In this document: in pieces, positions 1 to 5,946 of the stretch
How the letters are laid out: each line of letters begins with the position of its first letter
Position numbering within the stretch: the stretch's first letter is position 1
Notes under the pieces: model-generated
The model's database searches: none
Seen by the model: only the letters and a program-made list of their open reading frames with translations
What the model was told of the DNA's origin: nothing
Translations under genes and position numbers: made by a program
Source of the DNA: an uncultured Phascolarctobacterium sp.
GTDB taxonomy: Bacteria > Bacillota > Negativicutes > Acidaminococcales > Acidaminococcaceae
Assembly (NCBI GenBank): GCA_934234275.1
Contig: CAKQHU010000061.1
Location: 1-7,789, forward strand
DNA length: 7,789 nt
Reading direction: 5' to 3'

Positions 1-69
1 ATCCCCATGGCCGGCGCTATGATCGTTACCATCGGTATGACCTTCTTCTACTACTACACCGGTTGGTAA
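1..69 (+). CDS. C-terminal end of a membrane protein (partial)
   Basis: The window opens inside a reading frame that gives 22 residues and then TAA at 67-69. The residues are almost all hydrophobic or aromatic (ending TFFYYYTGW), as in the last transmembrane helix of a polytopic membrane protein such as a transporter. The start lies outside the window and no family motif is present, so the substrate cannot be named. A hairpin terminator follows about 45 bases later, consistent with the end of a transcription unit. The downstream dipeptidase would fit a peptide or amino acid transporter here, but that is only a guess from context. Confidence 0.6.
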   Translation: MPMAGAMIVTIGMTFFYYYTGW

Positions 70-86
70 GAAGCAAGTACCTTTAA

Positions 87-107
87 CTGTTAAGTAAAAA
101 TTTACAG
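87..107. promoter_or_regulatory. Imperfect inverted repeat in the leader upstream of the dipeptidase
   Basis: These 21 bases form an imperfect dyad (8 of 10 paired positions match; outer arms CTGT and ACAG). Two smaller palindromes overlap it: TTAACTGTTAA at 83-93 and GTAAAAATTTAC at 94-105. An AT-rich -10-like TATTAT follows at 108-113. The arrangement could be an operator next to a weak promoter for the dipeptidase, but AT-rich DNA produces such dyads by chance. Confidence 0.2.
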
Positions 108-113
108 TATTAT

Positions 114-150
114 AACCCCCGCTGTTCCACGTTCGGGAAACGCGGGGGTT
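114..150 (+). terminator. Hairpin terminator after the upstream membrane protein gene
   Basis: A 9-bp GC-rich stem pairs AACCCCCGC (114-122) with GCGGGGGTT (142-150). It can be extended inward by pairing GTTCC (124-128) with bases in 136-141. Only a weak, interrupted T tract follows (TTTAATAAATT), so termination may be incomplete. It lies between the partial gene and the dipeptidase, only 27 bases before the dipeptidase start codon. Confidence 0.6.
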
Positions 151-177
151 TAATAAATTCTGAAAGGAGTTTTCTCT

Positions 178-1125
178 ATGTTTATCTGTGATTGTCACTG
201 TGATACCCTTACCGAATTATATAAGAAAGGCACCAGCCTTTATGCAAATGACCAGCATTTTGACATTCAGCGTCAAATCGCTCTCGGCGGCGGTCTGCAA
301 TTCTGTGCTATCTTCGTACCCACACACGAATTCCGTTATTACGGCGGCCTGCGCTACACCCTGCAGCTGCTCGACAAATACCTGCAAGAGGTAAAAAAGC
401 TTCACGCAGACGGTATTGACGTGCTGCAGGTGCTCACGAAAAAGGATGCTGCCGATGTGCTCAACCACAAGGCTGCAACTCTGCTCGCCATTGAAGAGGG
501 CGGCGCTATCGACGGCAGCCTGGAAGCACTGCGTTGCCTCTACGCATTAGGCGTGCGTGCAATGACTCTTACCTGGAGCAACCGTAACGATATTGCCGAC
601 GGCGTTAACGAAGAAAGCAGCGGCGGCGGTCTTACCGTTTTCGGCCGTCAGGTAGTTGCCGAAATGAACAAGCTCGGTATGCTGGTTGACGTTTCCCACA
701 TCGCACCCGCAGGCTTCTGGGATGTTATCGAAGCAAGCAGCAAGCCTATCATCGCAACCCACTCCAACGCCAAAGCTCTGTGCCCGCATCCGCGTAACCT
801 GGATGACAAGCAGATTCTGGCAATCAACGAAAATGACGGCCTCATCGGCGTTACCTTTGCCGGTCAATTTTTGGAGCACGATTACAACGATGCCTGCATC
901 GAAAGCATTTACCGTCACATCGACTATATGCTGAACCTTATGGGCAACGATGACCATATCGGCTTCGGCAGTGACTTCGACGGCATCAGCCATCCGCCCT
1001 ACAACCTCCACGGCGTGCAGGATTACAGTGCGGTTTACGAATACCTTTCCAAAAAATACAGCGCCAGCACCGTTGAAAAAATCACCCATAAAAACGTGCT
1101 GAACCTCCTGCAAAAGGTACTGTAA
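178..1125 (+). CDS. Peptidase M19 family dipeptidase (membrane/renal dipeptidase-type)
   Basis: The 315-residue product is a metallo-dependent hydrolase of the M19 (renal dipeptidase) family. Members cleave dipeptides, often including D-residue or dehydro substrates, using a binuclear zinc centre in a TIM-barrel fold. Seen in sequence: the N-terminal HxD pair (His7, Asp9), the bridging Glu in LAIEEGG (about 107), VDVSH (His174), ATHSNA (His195), and the GFGSDFDG motif (Asp266). These cover the expected metal-ligand set in the right order, and the length is normal for bacterial members. No signal peptide is visible, so it is probably cytoplasmic. The start is supported by AAAGGAG at 163-169, 8 bases before ATG. 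The gene appears monocistronic, lying between a hairpin at 114-150 and a bidirectional terminator at 1162-1206. It probably serves peptide or amino acid salvage; the exact substrate is unknown. Confidence 0.95.
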   Translation: MFICDCHCDTLTELYKKGTSLYANDQHFDIQRQIALGGGLQFCAIFVPTHEFRYYGGLRYTLQLLDKYLQEVKKLHADGIDVLQVLTKKDAADVLNHKAATLLAIEEGGAIDGSLEALRCLYALGVRAMTLTWSNRNDIADGVNEESSGGGLTVFGRQVVAEMNKLGMLVDVSHIAPAGFWDVIEASSKPIIATHSNAKALCPHPRNLDDKQILAINENDGLIGVTFAGQFLEHDYNDACIESIYRHIDYMLNLMGNDDHIGFGSDFDGISHPPYNLHGVQDYSAVYEYLSKKYSASTVEKITHKNVLNLLQKVL

Positions 1126-1161
1126 GACTTCCTTCTCATCTTACCGTCTAAAAGCAACTAA

Positions 1162-1206
1162 AAAGCCATACCCAGCTAGGCAAAATGCTTAGCATGGTAT
1201 GGCTTT
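1162..1206. terminator. Bidirectional terminator between convergent genes
   Basis: A perfect 11-bp stem pairs AAAGCCATACC (1162-1172) with GGTATGGCTTT (1196-1206). An inner 4-bp stem (GCTA 1175-1178 with TAGC 1190-1193) continues it after a 2x2 internal loop. Forward readout ends in a T-rich tract (TTTATTTATT), and minus readout ends in TTTTT after the GGC. It therefore suits both the dipeptidase and the convergent M48 protease gene. Confidence 0.85.
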
Positions 1207-1225
1207 ATTTATTACTCAAATCCGC

Positions 1226-2293
1226 TTATTTCTTTTTAGACTTAGCATCATTGGCATTGGCTATCTGCGCCCAATCACGCAGCATATCAACGCAAGCTGC
1301 GGCATAAGCGCCGGCACTGCCAAAGGCACCTGCATCCTGAGTATACAGACGGAAAACCTGGATATCGTCATAATAGATATCTGCTGTACTGCCGTTGTCA
1401 TAAACCACAAAATGGTTGGGATTTACAGTTCCGCGCTGACGCACGTTCCACAAACCGCCGGCGAGCATATAAGCACGATATTTACCCTTCGTATTGCCAA
1501 TGCTCTGACTTACGTTAAAGCTCCAGTTGCCCTCGGTAACAGTCGCATGGTCATCGTCCTTAACTGTAACATCCGGATGAATGTTATATTCCTTCAACTG
1601 CTTCATAACGCGTTTTACACGCTCTTCCGGCTCGGGATGGCTGCTGAACAGACCGTATTTCGCACCGCCGCCCTGCTTGGACAAATCATCCAGCTTCCAC
1701 ACGGTAATCAGCATGCTGTAAGGGTTATAGCCTGCCGCAATACTGTTTTTTACGCCTTCCTTATCGGCACCGCGCTCATCTGTACGGCTGTAGCCGGCAA
1801 ACAACGCCTGCTGCGCTGCCTGCACAAGTCCCATACCCTGTCCGCGAGTTGCAGCTATCAGAATCAGTGAGGTCCACATCTGCTTTTCAATCGCATTTAC
1901 TGTATGCTTCTTGGCTACGTGTCCCACCTCATGGCCAAGAACTCCGGCCAGCTCCATGTCTGTCGGCATGTAGTCAATCAGTCCCTTGTACACATAAACA
2001 AAGCCGCCGGGGCAGGCTAATGCATTGACCTCATTATTGTTGAGCACCTTGAAGGAAAAGGTGATATCATCACGACCGCAAACCTTCGCCAGTCTTTGGC
2101 CGATGCGGTTAACTCTTTCCTGCAGCGCAGCATCCTGCGACACACCGTATTGAGCCTCCAGCTGCTGCGCAGTCTGCTGGCCCATTTCAATTTCCTGCTC
2201 TCTGCTGATTAAACCTGCTTCTGCAGGATTAACGCCTACGAACAGGCAGCAGGCAAAAACAAATGTCATAAAAAGCTTTAATATTTTCCTCAT
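1226..2293 (-). CDS. Exported M48 family zinc metalloprotease
   Basis: The 355-residue product is a peptidase M48 (HtpX/Oma1/BepA-like) metalloprotease. An N-terminal signal peptide (basic MRKILK, then a hydrophobic stretch ending about PAEA at 23-26) points to export, probably to the periplasm. The zinc motif HEVGH is at residues 121-125. The downstream Glu of ERGAD (about 173) is the usual third ligand. SHPEPEERV is the typical M48 post-catalytic motif. About 100 C-terminal residues beyond the protease core (ending in a lysine-rich tail) match no domain I recognise. The frame is open 8 codons further upstream, but AGGAGG at 2299-2304 sits 5 bases before the ATG at 2293, so I take that start. 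It lies 41 bases after the CoA-transferase stop on the same strand, so the two are probably cotranscribed. Family members act in envelope protein quality control, and that role is inferred here. Confidence 0.93.
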   Translation of the reverse strand: MRKILKLFMTFVFACCLFVGVNPAEAGLISREQEIEMGQQTAQQLEAQYGVSQDAALQERVNRIGQRLAKVCGRDDITFSFKVLNNNEVNALACPGGFVYVYKGLIDYMPTDMELAGVLGHEVGHVAKKHTVNAIEKQMWTSLILIAATRGQGMGLVQAAQQALFAGYSRTDERGADKEGVKNSIAAGYNPYSMLITVWKLDDLSKQGGGAKYGLFSSHPEPEERVKRVMKQLKEYNIHPDVTVKDDDHATVTEGNWSFNVSQSIGNTKGKYRAYMLAGGLWNVRQRGTVNPNHFVVYDNGSTADIYYDDIQVFRLYTQDAGAFGSAGAYAAACVDMLRDWAQIANANDAKSKKK

Positions 2294-2334
2294 ATTGGCC
2301 TCCTGCTTCATAAACACACTACAATCAAAAAATC

Positions 2335-3477
2335 TTAGATTGCGCCCTCTTCATGTAAAGCGCTGATTTCATTATCATTATATCCCAGTTCCTGCAAAAT
2401 ATCCAGCGTATGTTCGCCGAGCTTAGGTGCTCTCATGCGGATGCTGCTTGCGTCTTCGCTGAACTTTACCGGTCCGCCGATATACTGCAATTTGCCCAGG
2501 TCACTGTCAGCCTCCTGCAGGATATGCTCCTGCGCCGTCAGCTTACTGTCCAGTGCTTCCTCCAGACTGCATACGGGCGTTACGCAAAATTCTGCTCCGC
2601 CGATAAGCTCCAGCCACTGCTGCTGAGTCTTAGCGGCAATTTTAGCAGCCACCAGCTGCTGCAGCTCCTCCTCATGAGCAAAATCATATTGGCGTTTTTC
2701 CAGCTCCGGGCATTCAATCAAATCGCAAAAGCGCTGCCAAAACTTAGGCTCAATAGTGCCTACCGTCAGATATCTGCCATCTGCTGTACGATAAATATTA
2801 TAGTAATGCGCTATGCGTCCAAAGGGCTTTTCGCCTGTTTCCCTGCAGCCCCACAAGGCGCTGATGCCCGTTACCTGCATAGACAGCGCCGTAGCATACA
2901 GATTGACATCGAGCCACTGTCCCTTGCCGGTGCGTTCGCGCGCCAGCAGCGCCATCGAAATCGCACTTAAAGCATTCAGACCGCTGCCAACAGCACTCAC
3001 CTGTACCTCAGATACGCAGGCTCTGCCGATATCATCAAGATTGTTTAAGCCTGCCAGTCCGACAACATTCAGATCATGCGCAGGCTTATGCGATTCCTGG
3101 CCGAAGCCGGTAATCGAGCAGTACACCAGACGCGGATTGATTTTGTGCACGCTTGCATAATCAAGGCCGTAATGCGCCAGATATCCCGGACGGAAGCCTT
3201 CCAGAAAAACATCGGCCTCCTGCAGCAGCTTCAGCAGCAAATCACGTCCACCGTCCTTTTTAAGATTCAAGGCAACGCCTCGCTTATTGCGGTTCAGCAT
3301 CAGATGCCAATAGCTCATACCTTTAGTTTTTTCAGGCCAAAAGCGACGCGTCGCATCACCCTGCAAATCCTCAATCTTGATAACATCCGCACCGTAATCA
3401 CCCAACAGCATACCGCAATATTGTCCCGGCAGCCACTTGGAAAAATCAATAACCTTAATACCTTCTAACAAAGCCAA
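2335..3477 (-). CDS. CaiB/BaiF (family III) CoA-transferase
   Basis: The 380-residue product belongs to the family III CoA-transferases (formyl-CoA transferase, CaiB, BaiF), which move CoA between carboxylic acids through an aspartyl-CoA thioester. Seen in sequence: an N-terminal LLEGIKVIDFS, GADVIKIE (29-36), and LNRNKRGVALNL (61-72). SITGFGQ (121-127) is followed by HDLNVVGLAGL, whose Asp135 is at the position of the catalytic aspartate. VDVNLYATALSM and GRYLTVGTIEPKFW are also typical of the family. An in-frame ATG exists at 3540 but has no ribosome binding site, and its extra residues do not resemble the family N terminus. AGGAG at 3486-3490 lies 8 bases before TTG at 3477, giving M-ALLEGIKVIDFS, so a TTG start is favoured. 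It probably leads a two-gene unit with the M48 protease. The acid substrate cannot be inferred. Confidence 0.93.
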   Translation of the reverse strand: MALLEGIKVIDFSKWLPGQYCGMLLGDYGADVIKIEDLQGDATRRFWPEKTKGMSYWHLMLNRNKRGVALNLKKDGGRDLLLKLLQEADVFLEGFRPGYLAHYGLDYASVHKINPRLVYCSITGFGQESHKPAHDLNVVGLAGLNNLDDIGRACVSEVQVSAVGSGLNALSAISMALLARERTGKGQWLDVNLYATALSMQVTGISALWGCRETGEKPFGRIAHYYNIYRTADGRYLTVGTIEPKFWQRFCDLIECPELEKRQYDFAHEEELQQLVAAKIAAKTQQQWLELIGGAEFCVTPVCSLEEALDSKLTAQEHILQEADSDLGKLQYIGGPVKFSEDASSIRMRAPKLGEHTLDILQELGYNDNEISALHEEGAI

Positions 3478-3530
3478 ATTTATCACTCCTGTTCTGCTTA
3501 ATAAGCTTTTATATTCCGCAAAATTTTCTT

Positions 3531-3553
3531 CTGAACCCATTCAAATATGTTCA
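3531..3553. promoter_or_regulatory. Possible operator dyad next to the thiW promoter
   Basis: TGAAC at 3532-3536 and GTTCA at 3549-3553 form an inverted repeat with a 12-base gap. An additional TTCA at 3540-3543 makes a closer pair with the left arm. The right arm overlaps the -35 element of the thiW promoter. ArsR/SmtB repressors commonly bind TGAA/TTCA-type dyads over promoters, and this operon encodes one, so autoregulation is plausible. The match to any specific consensus is loose. Confidence 0.25.
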
Positions 3554-3579
3554 CAAAACACCTATTTAAATGCTATAAT
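3550..3579 (+). promoter_or_regulatory. Promoter of the thiW operon (extended -10)
   Basis: A TTCACA -35-like element (3550-3555) and a perfect TATAAT -10 (3574-3579) are separated by 18 bases. The -10 is preceded by TGC, an extended -10. Transcription would start near 3586 and leave a leader of about 44 bases to the thiW ATG. That is too short for a TPP riboswitch, and no such motif is visible. Confidence 0.6.
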
Positions 3580-3629
3580 ATAGTTATATCATTGTTAGCC
3601 ATACGCAACTTTCCTATGGAGGTTTTTAT

Positions 3630-4121
3630 ATGCAAACCCGCAAGCTGACATCAGCAGCTCTTCTGATTGCCATCGGCACATTGAGCGCACATTTAATTTA
3701 TATCCCTGCAGGTGTTTCCAAATGCTTCCCTGTGCAGCACGCCATCAATGTTATGGGTGCGGTTCTTTTAGGACCTGATTACGCCGTTGCTATCGGCTTT
3801 ATCATTGCCTGTCTGCGCAACATGCTGGGCACAGGCTCACTGCTGGCTTTCCCCGGCAGTATGATCGGTGCAGCCCTCGCAGGACTGGCCTACAGCCGTT
3901 ACAAAACATTGCCGGCAGCTATGGCCGGTGAAATTTTCGGCACCGGTATCATCGGCGGCTTCGTCGCCTGGATTATGGCCACTCTGCTTTTAGGCAGCAA
4001 GGCTGTAGCCTGGTTCTTTATCCCGCCGTTTTTGGTAAGTACTATCGGAGGCAGCGTTATTGCCTGCCTGCTGCTTACAACCGGCTTTTTCAAGCAGTTC
4101 AGCAGCAAAAAAGGTAAGTAA
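3630..4121 (+). CDS. thiW: ThiW: ECF transporter S component, predicted thiazole (HET) uptake
   Basis: The 163-residue, very hydrophobic protein matches the ThiW family, the substrate-binding S component of an energy-coupling factor (ECF) vitamin transporter. Comparative genomics assigns it to uptake of the thiamine precursor hydroxyethylthiazole. Family hallmarks seen are the IPAGVSKCFPVQHAINV stretch (about 25-41), the LLGPDYAV loop, and the near-invariant LRNMLGTGSLLAFPGSMIGA segment (about 62-81). About five to six membrane helices are apparent. GGAGG at 3618-3622 is 7 bases before ATG. It must work with a shared EcfA/A'/T module encoded elsewhere, as none is in the window. It heads an operon with a small membrane protein gene (1-base gap) and an ArsR-type regulator gene. 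ThiW genes usually sit with thiamine salvage genes under a TPP riboswitch. Neither is present, so a changed substrate or regulation is possible. Confidence 0.9.
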   Translation: MQTRKLTSAALLIAIGTLSAHLIYIPAGVSKCFPVQHAINVMGAVLLGPDYAVAIGFIIACLRNMLGTGSLLAFPGSMIGAALAGLAYSRYKTLPAAMAGEIFGTGIIGGFVAWIMATLLLGSKAVAWFFIPPFLVSTIGGSVIACLLLTTGFFKQFSSKKGK

Positions 4122-4122
4122 G

Positions 4123-4413
4123 ATGAACTTCGGCGAAATTGTTAACCTTCTTCTTTATGCCTTCAGCGGCATTTGCTTCGGAGCCTTTGCCTCACGCTAC
4201 AGCGTTTTCAGTGCGTTGCACATTAAAAGCAAATGGCAGGAGGAAGGCATCAGCTGTCTTTTCAGCTGCTTGCCGCAGCTGCTCTTTCTCAGTGTAAGCT
4301 TTTTCCTTTTTCCGACGTGGTTTATCAGCAAGACTCCTACCGGAGGCTTCTTTTATTACGCAGTACTCGCATTCTTTTTCAATAAAGGTCTGCGCTTAAA
4401 CAATAAAAAATAA
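4123..4413 (+). CDS. Small membrane protein of unknown function in the thiW operon
   Basis: I do not recognise this 96-residue protein. It shows about three hydrophobic segments (roughly residues 5-24, 46-66 and 74-88), a basic, charged loop between the first two (HIKSKWQEE), and a lysine-rich C terminus. The ATG at 4123 begins one base after the thiW stop and is preceded by AAGG at 4111-4114, which lies within the thiW 3' end. The reading frame is open 21 codons further upstream, but that would overlap thiW and lacks support. The tight coupling argues for co-translation and a functional link with ThiW, for example as an accessory transporter subunit, but that is inference from position only. 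Confidence 0.8.
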   Translation: MNFGEIVNLLLYAFSGICFGAFASRYSVFSALHIKSKWQEEGISCLFSCLPQLLFLSVSFFLFPTWFISKTPTGGFFYYAVLAFFFNKGLRLNNKK

Positions 4414-4426
4414 AGTAGGTGAAAAA

Positions 4427-4759
4427 ATGACACACATCCACAATCATGCCTTGCCTCTCCCCGGCAATGATGACGAAAAATATATCCAGCCTATGGCAGA
4501 TATTTTTAAAGTTCTCAGCGATCCCACCCGTATCCGCATTCTCTCCCTGTTAGCACACGAGGAAATGTGCGTTACCTGTATTGCCGATGCTCTCGGTATG
4601 ACTCATTCCGCTATTTCGCATCAGCTGCGTCTGCTGCGTGCCACCAACCTGGTAAAATTTACCAAGGACGGCAAAGAGGTTATCTATTCTCTGGATGACA
4701 GCCACGTGCTTAGTCTGTTTGACCAGGCACTGGACCATGTAAAGCATAAGGTATTATAA
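4427..4759 (+). CDS. ArsR/SmtB family metal-responsive-type repressor
   Basis: The 110-residue winged-helix protein belongs to the ArsR/SmtB family, dimeric repressors that leave DNA when bound to metal or another signal. Seen: FKVLSDPTRIRILSLL (27-42), the recognition helix region HSAISHQLRLLR (60-71) and the wing KDGKEVIYSL (80-89). The alpha-5 helix carries D91-x-H93-(10)-H104-x-x-H107, the same spacing as the zinc or nickel/cobalt site of CzrA and NmtR. Cys48 stands where CadC has its first alpha-3 cysteine, with Cys51 nearby, and the N terminus has His3, His5 and His7. This points to a real transition-metal sensor, although which metal is not decidable. A GGTG-containing site at 4414-4421 precedes the ATG. 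It is the last gene of the thiW operon, 13 bases after the small membrane protein, and probably regulates its own operon. Confidence 0.93.
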   Translation: MTHIHNHALPLPGNDDEKYIQPMADIFKVLSDPTRIRILSLLAHEEMCVTCIADALGMTHSAISHQLRLLRATNLVKFTKDGKEVIYSLDDSHVLSLFDQALDHVKHKVL

Positions 4760-4764
4760 TGCTG

Positions 4765-4793
4765 ATTGGCGCTGTAAAAGCGCCAATTTTTTT
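4765..4793 (+). terminator. Rho-independent terminator of the thiW-arsR operon
   Basis: A perfect 9-bp stem pairs ATTGGCGCT (4765-4773) with AGCGCCAAT (4779-4787) around a 5-base loop, followed directly by seven T residues. It starts 5 bases after the repressor stop codon. It also separates the operon from the convergent substrate-binding protein gene, whose stop is at 4800, though the T tract favours forward use. Confidence 0.92.
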
Positions 4794-4799
4794 ATGCCT

Positions 4800-5798
4800 T
4801 TAAAGCGCACCGCGCCATTGGCGGATAATCTCACTCTTATAGACCGAGGTCCAGCTTAAATCATCTACCGGCACGCGGACATTACCTATAAGCTCCCTGC
4901 GGCCGTCATTATAGGGATATTTTTTTACATGCCACATATAATGATAACCGTTAGCAGGCAACAGCTCTACACCCGCATCACTCATCAGATAATCCAAAAA
5001 GGCACGTGCCTCATCAGGATGCTCTGCGCTGCGCATCATTGCCGCACCGGTAAGCATCGTACGGTTGGCATCCTTCACTACTGTCGCAAACAGATGGCGG
5101 TGACGCGCTTCCATCAGTAAAGCATAATCCAAAGGCACTATAGCAACGGTTTTTTTACCGATATACACAAGGTCTACAGCCTCGCCGAAGCCCTTGGTAT
5201 AAACAGGCTGCTGCGCATTAAACTTGGCTGCATAAGCCATAGCCTGCTCCTTGCCACGCATCTGCCAGATGCTTGTAATCATGCCGAAGCTTGCTCCGCC
5301 AAGCTCAAAGTCAGCAACCGCCAGCTCATCCTTAAGCTGAGGTGCCAAAAGCTCATCCCAGGTTTCCGGAGCATACAGACCGTAGGCATGCAGATTATTT
5401 TTATTGCTCAGCAAAGCAATATAGCTCAGATACAAACTCGTCCATTGTCCTGTGCGGTTGCGCAGCTCTGCCGGCACCTTATAGGAATCCTTGGCAATAT
5501 ACGGCTGCAGGATGTGCTGCTCATCCGCCATGAAGTATTCCTCGCTCGTACCGCCCAACCAGACATCAAATCTGTGCTTGCGCAGATAATCCAAGCGTTC
5601 CTGCTGCGTGCCTCCCGGAAGATAGCTTATATTAACCTTTACACCGGCAGCCTTGCTGTAGCTGTCGGCAATAACCTCCGTCAGCTTGGTGCCCATGCTG
5701 CTGCAGAGCTGCAGCTCCTTCGGCTGTGGCTGTTGGCTGCCGCAGCCTGCTGCCAGCAAAGCCAGCAGCGTCAAAATATATATTATAACTTTTCGCAT
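4800..5798 (-). CDS. Lipoprotein substrate-binding protein of an ABC importer (iron/phosphonate/spermidine-type)
   Basis: The 332-residue product is an extracellular solute-binding protein of the type feeding iron(III), 2-aminoethylphosphonate or polyamine importers. The N terminus is a lipoprotein signal: basic MRK, a hydrophobic stretch, then AAGC with the lipidated Cys at 19. Family features seen are ISYLPGGTQQERLDYLR (about 57-73), FDVWLGGTSEEYFMADEQHILQPY, APETWDELL, and the C-terminal TGAAMMRSAEHPDEARAFLDYLMSDAGVELL block. The start is supported by AGGCGG at 5807-5812, 8 bases before ATG, and by the extended -10 promoter at 5827-5832. No permease or ATPase gene is nearby, so it is an orphan binding protein that must dock to a transporter encoded elsewhere. 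The ligand is undetermined; I do not see a clear iron-binding tyrosine pair. Confidence 0.88.
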   Translation of the reverse strand: MRKVIIYILTLLALLAAGCGSQQPQPKELQLCSSMGTKLTEVIADSYSKAAGVKVNISYLPGGTQQERLDYLRKHRFDVWLGGTSEEYFMADEQHILQPYIAKDSYKVPAELRNRTGQWTSLYLSYIALLSNKNNLHAYGLYAPETWDELLAPQLKDELAVADFELGGASFGMITSIWQMRGKEQAMAYAAKFNAQQPVYTKGFGEAVDLVYIGKKTVAIVPLDYALLMEARHRHLFATVVKDANRTMLTGAAMMRSAEHPDEARAFLDYLMSDAGVELLPANGYHYMWHVKKYPYNDGRRELIGNVRVPVDDLSWTSVYKSEIIRQWRGAL

Positions 5799-5826
5799 TA
5801 TCTTTTCCGCCTTTCGCTTTGCTATT

Positions 5827-5855
5827 ATTATAGCATGAACGCCGAGCTTTCTCCA
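5827..5855 (-). promoter_or_regulatory. Promoter of the substrate-binding protein gene
   Basis: On the minus strand, a perfect TATAAT (5832 to 5827) is preceded by TGC, an extended -10. Seventeen bases further upstream is TGGAGA (5855-5850), a 4-of-6 match to the -35 consensus. Transcription would start near 5820, about 20 bases before the ATG. The TGCTATAAT element is identical to that of the thiW promoter. Confidence 0.55.
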
Positions 5856-5875
5856 TATTTTGGACAGCCTGCGGC

Positions 5876-5904
5876 TTGCCGTAAATCATCAGTTGAATTA
5901 TAAT
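5876..5904 (+). promoter_or_regulatory. Promoter of the ProX/YbaK gene
   Basis: TTGCCG (5876-5881, 4 of 6 to consensus) and a perfect TATAAT (5899-5904) are 17 bases apart. The start would fall near 5911, leaving a leader of about 36 bases. It is divergent from the substrate-binding protein promoter, with the two -35 boxes 20 bases apart. An imperfect dyad (5862-5880, 6 of 8 pairs) lies between and overlaps this -35. Confidence 0.5.
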
Positions 5905-5946
5905 AAAATACATCGATAGAAAAAAATTATTGCAAGGAGATTGTCT

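Noticed and set aside
547..1113. Minus-strand 188-codon frame opposite the M19 dipeptidase
   Set aside because: Antisense to a gene with a full set of M19 motifs; no ribosome binding site and no family features.
1199..1870. Forward 223-codon frame opposite the M48 protease
   Set aside because: It starts inside the bidirectional terminator and is antisense to a confident gene with HEVGH and signal peptide; it is a shadow of that gene's codon bias.
2294..2317. Longer start (8 extra residues) for the M48 protease
   Set aside because: The extra codons include the AGGAGG that serves the ATG at 2293, and they would spoil the signal peptide N terminus.
3580..3629. TPP riboswitch upstream of thiW
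   Set aside because: The leader is about 44 bases and contains neither the CTGAGA-type nor the other conserved TPP aptamer segments.
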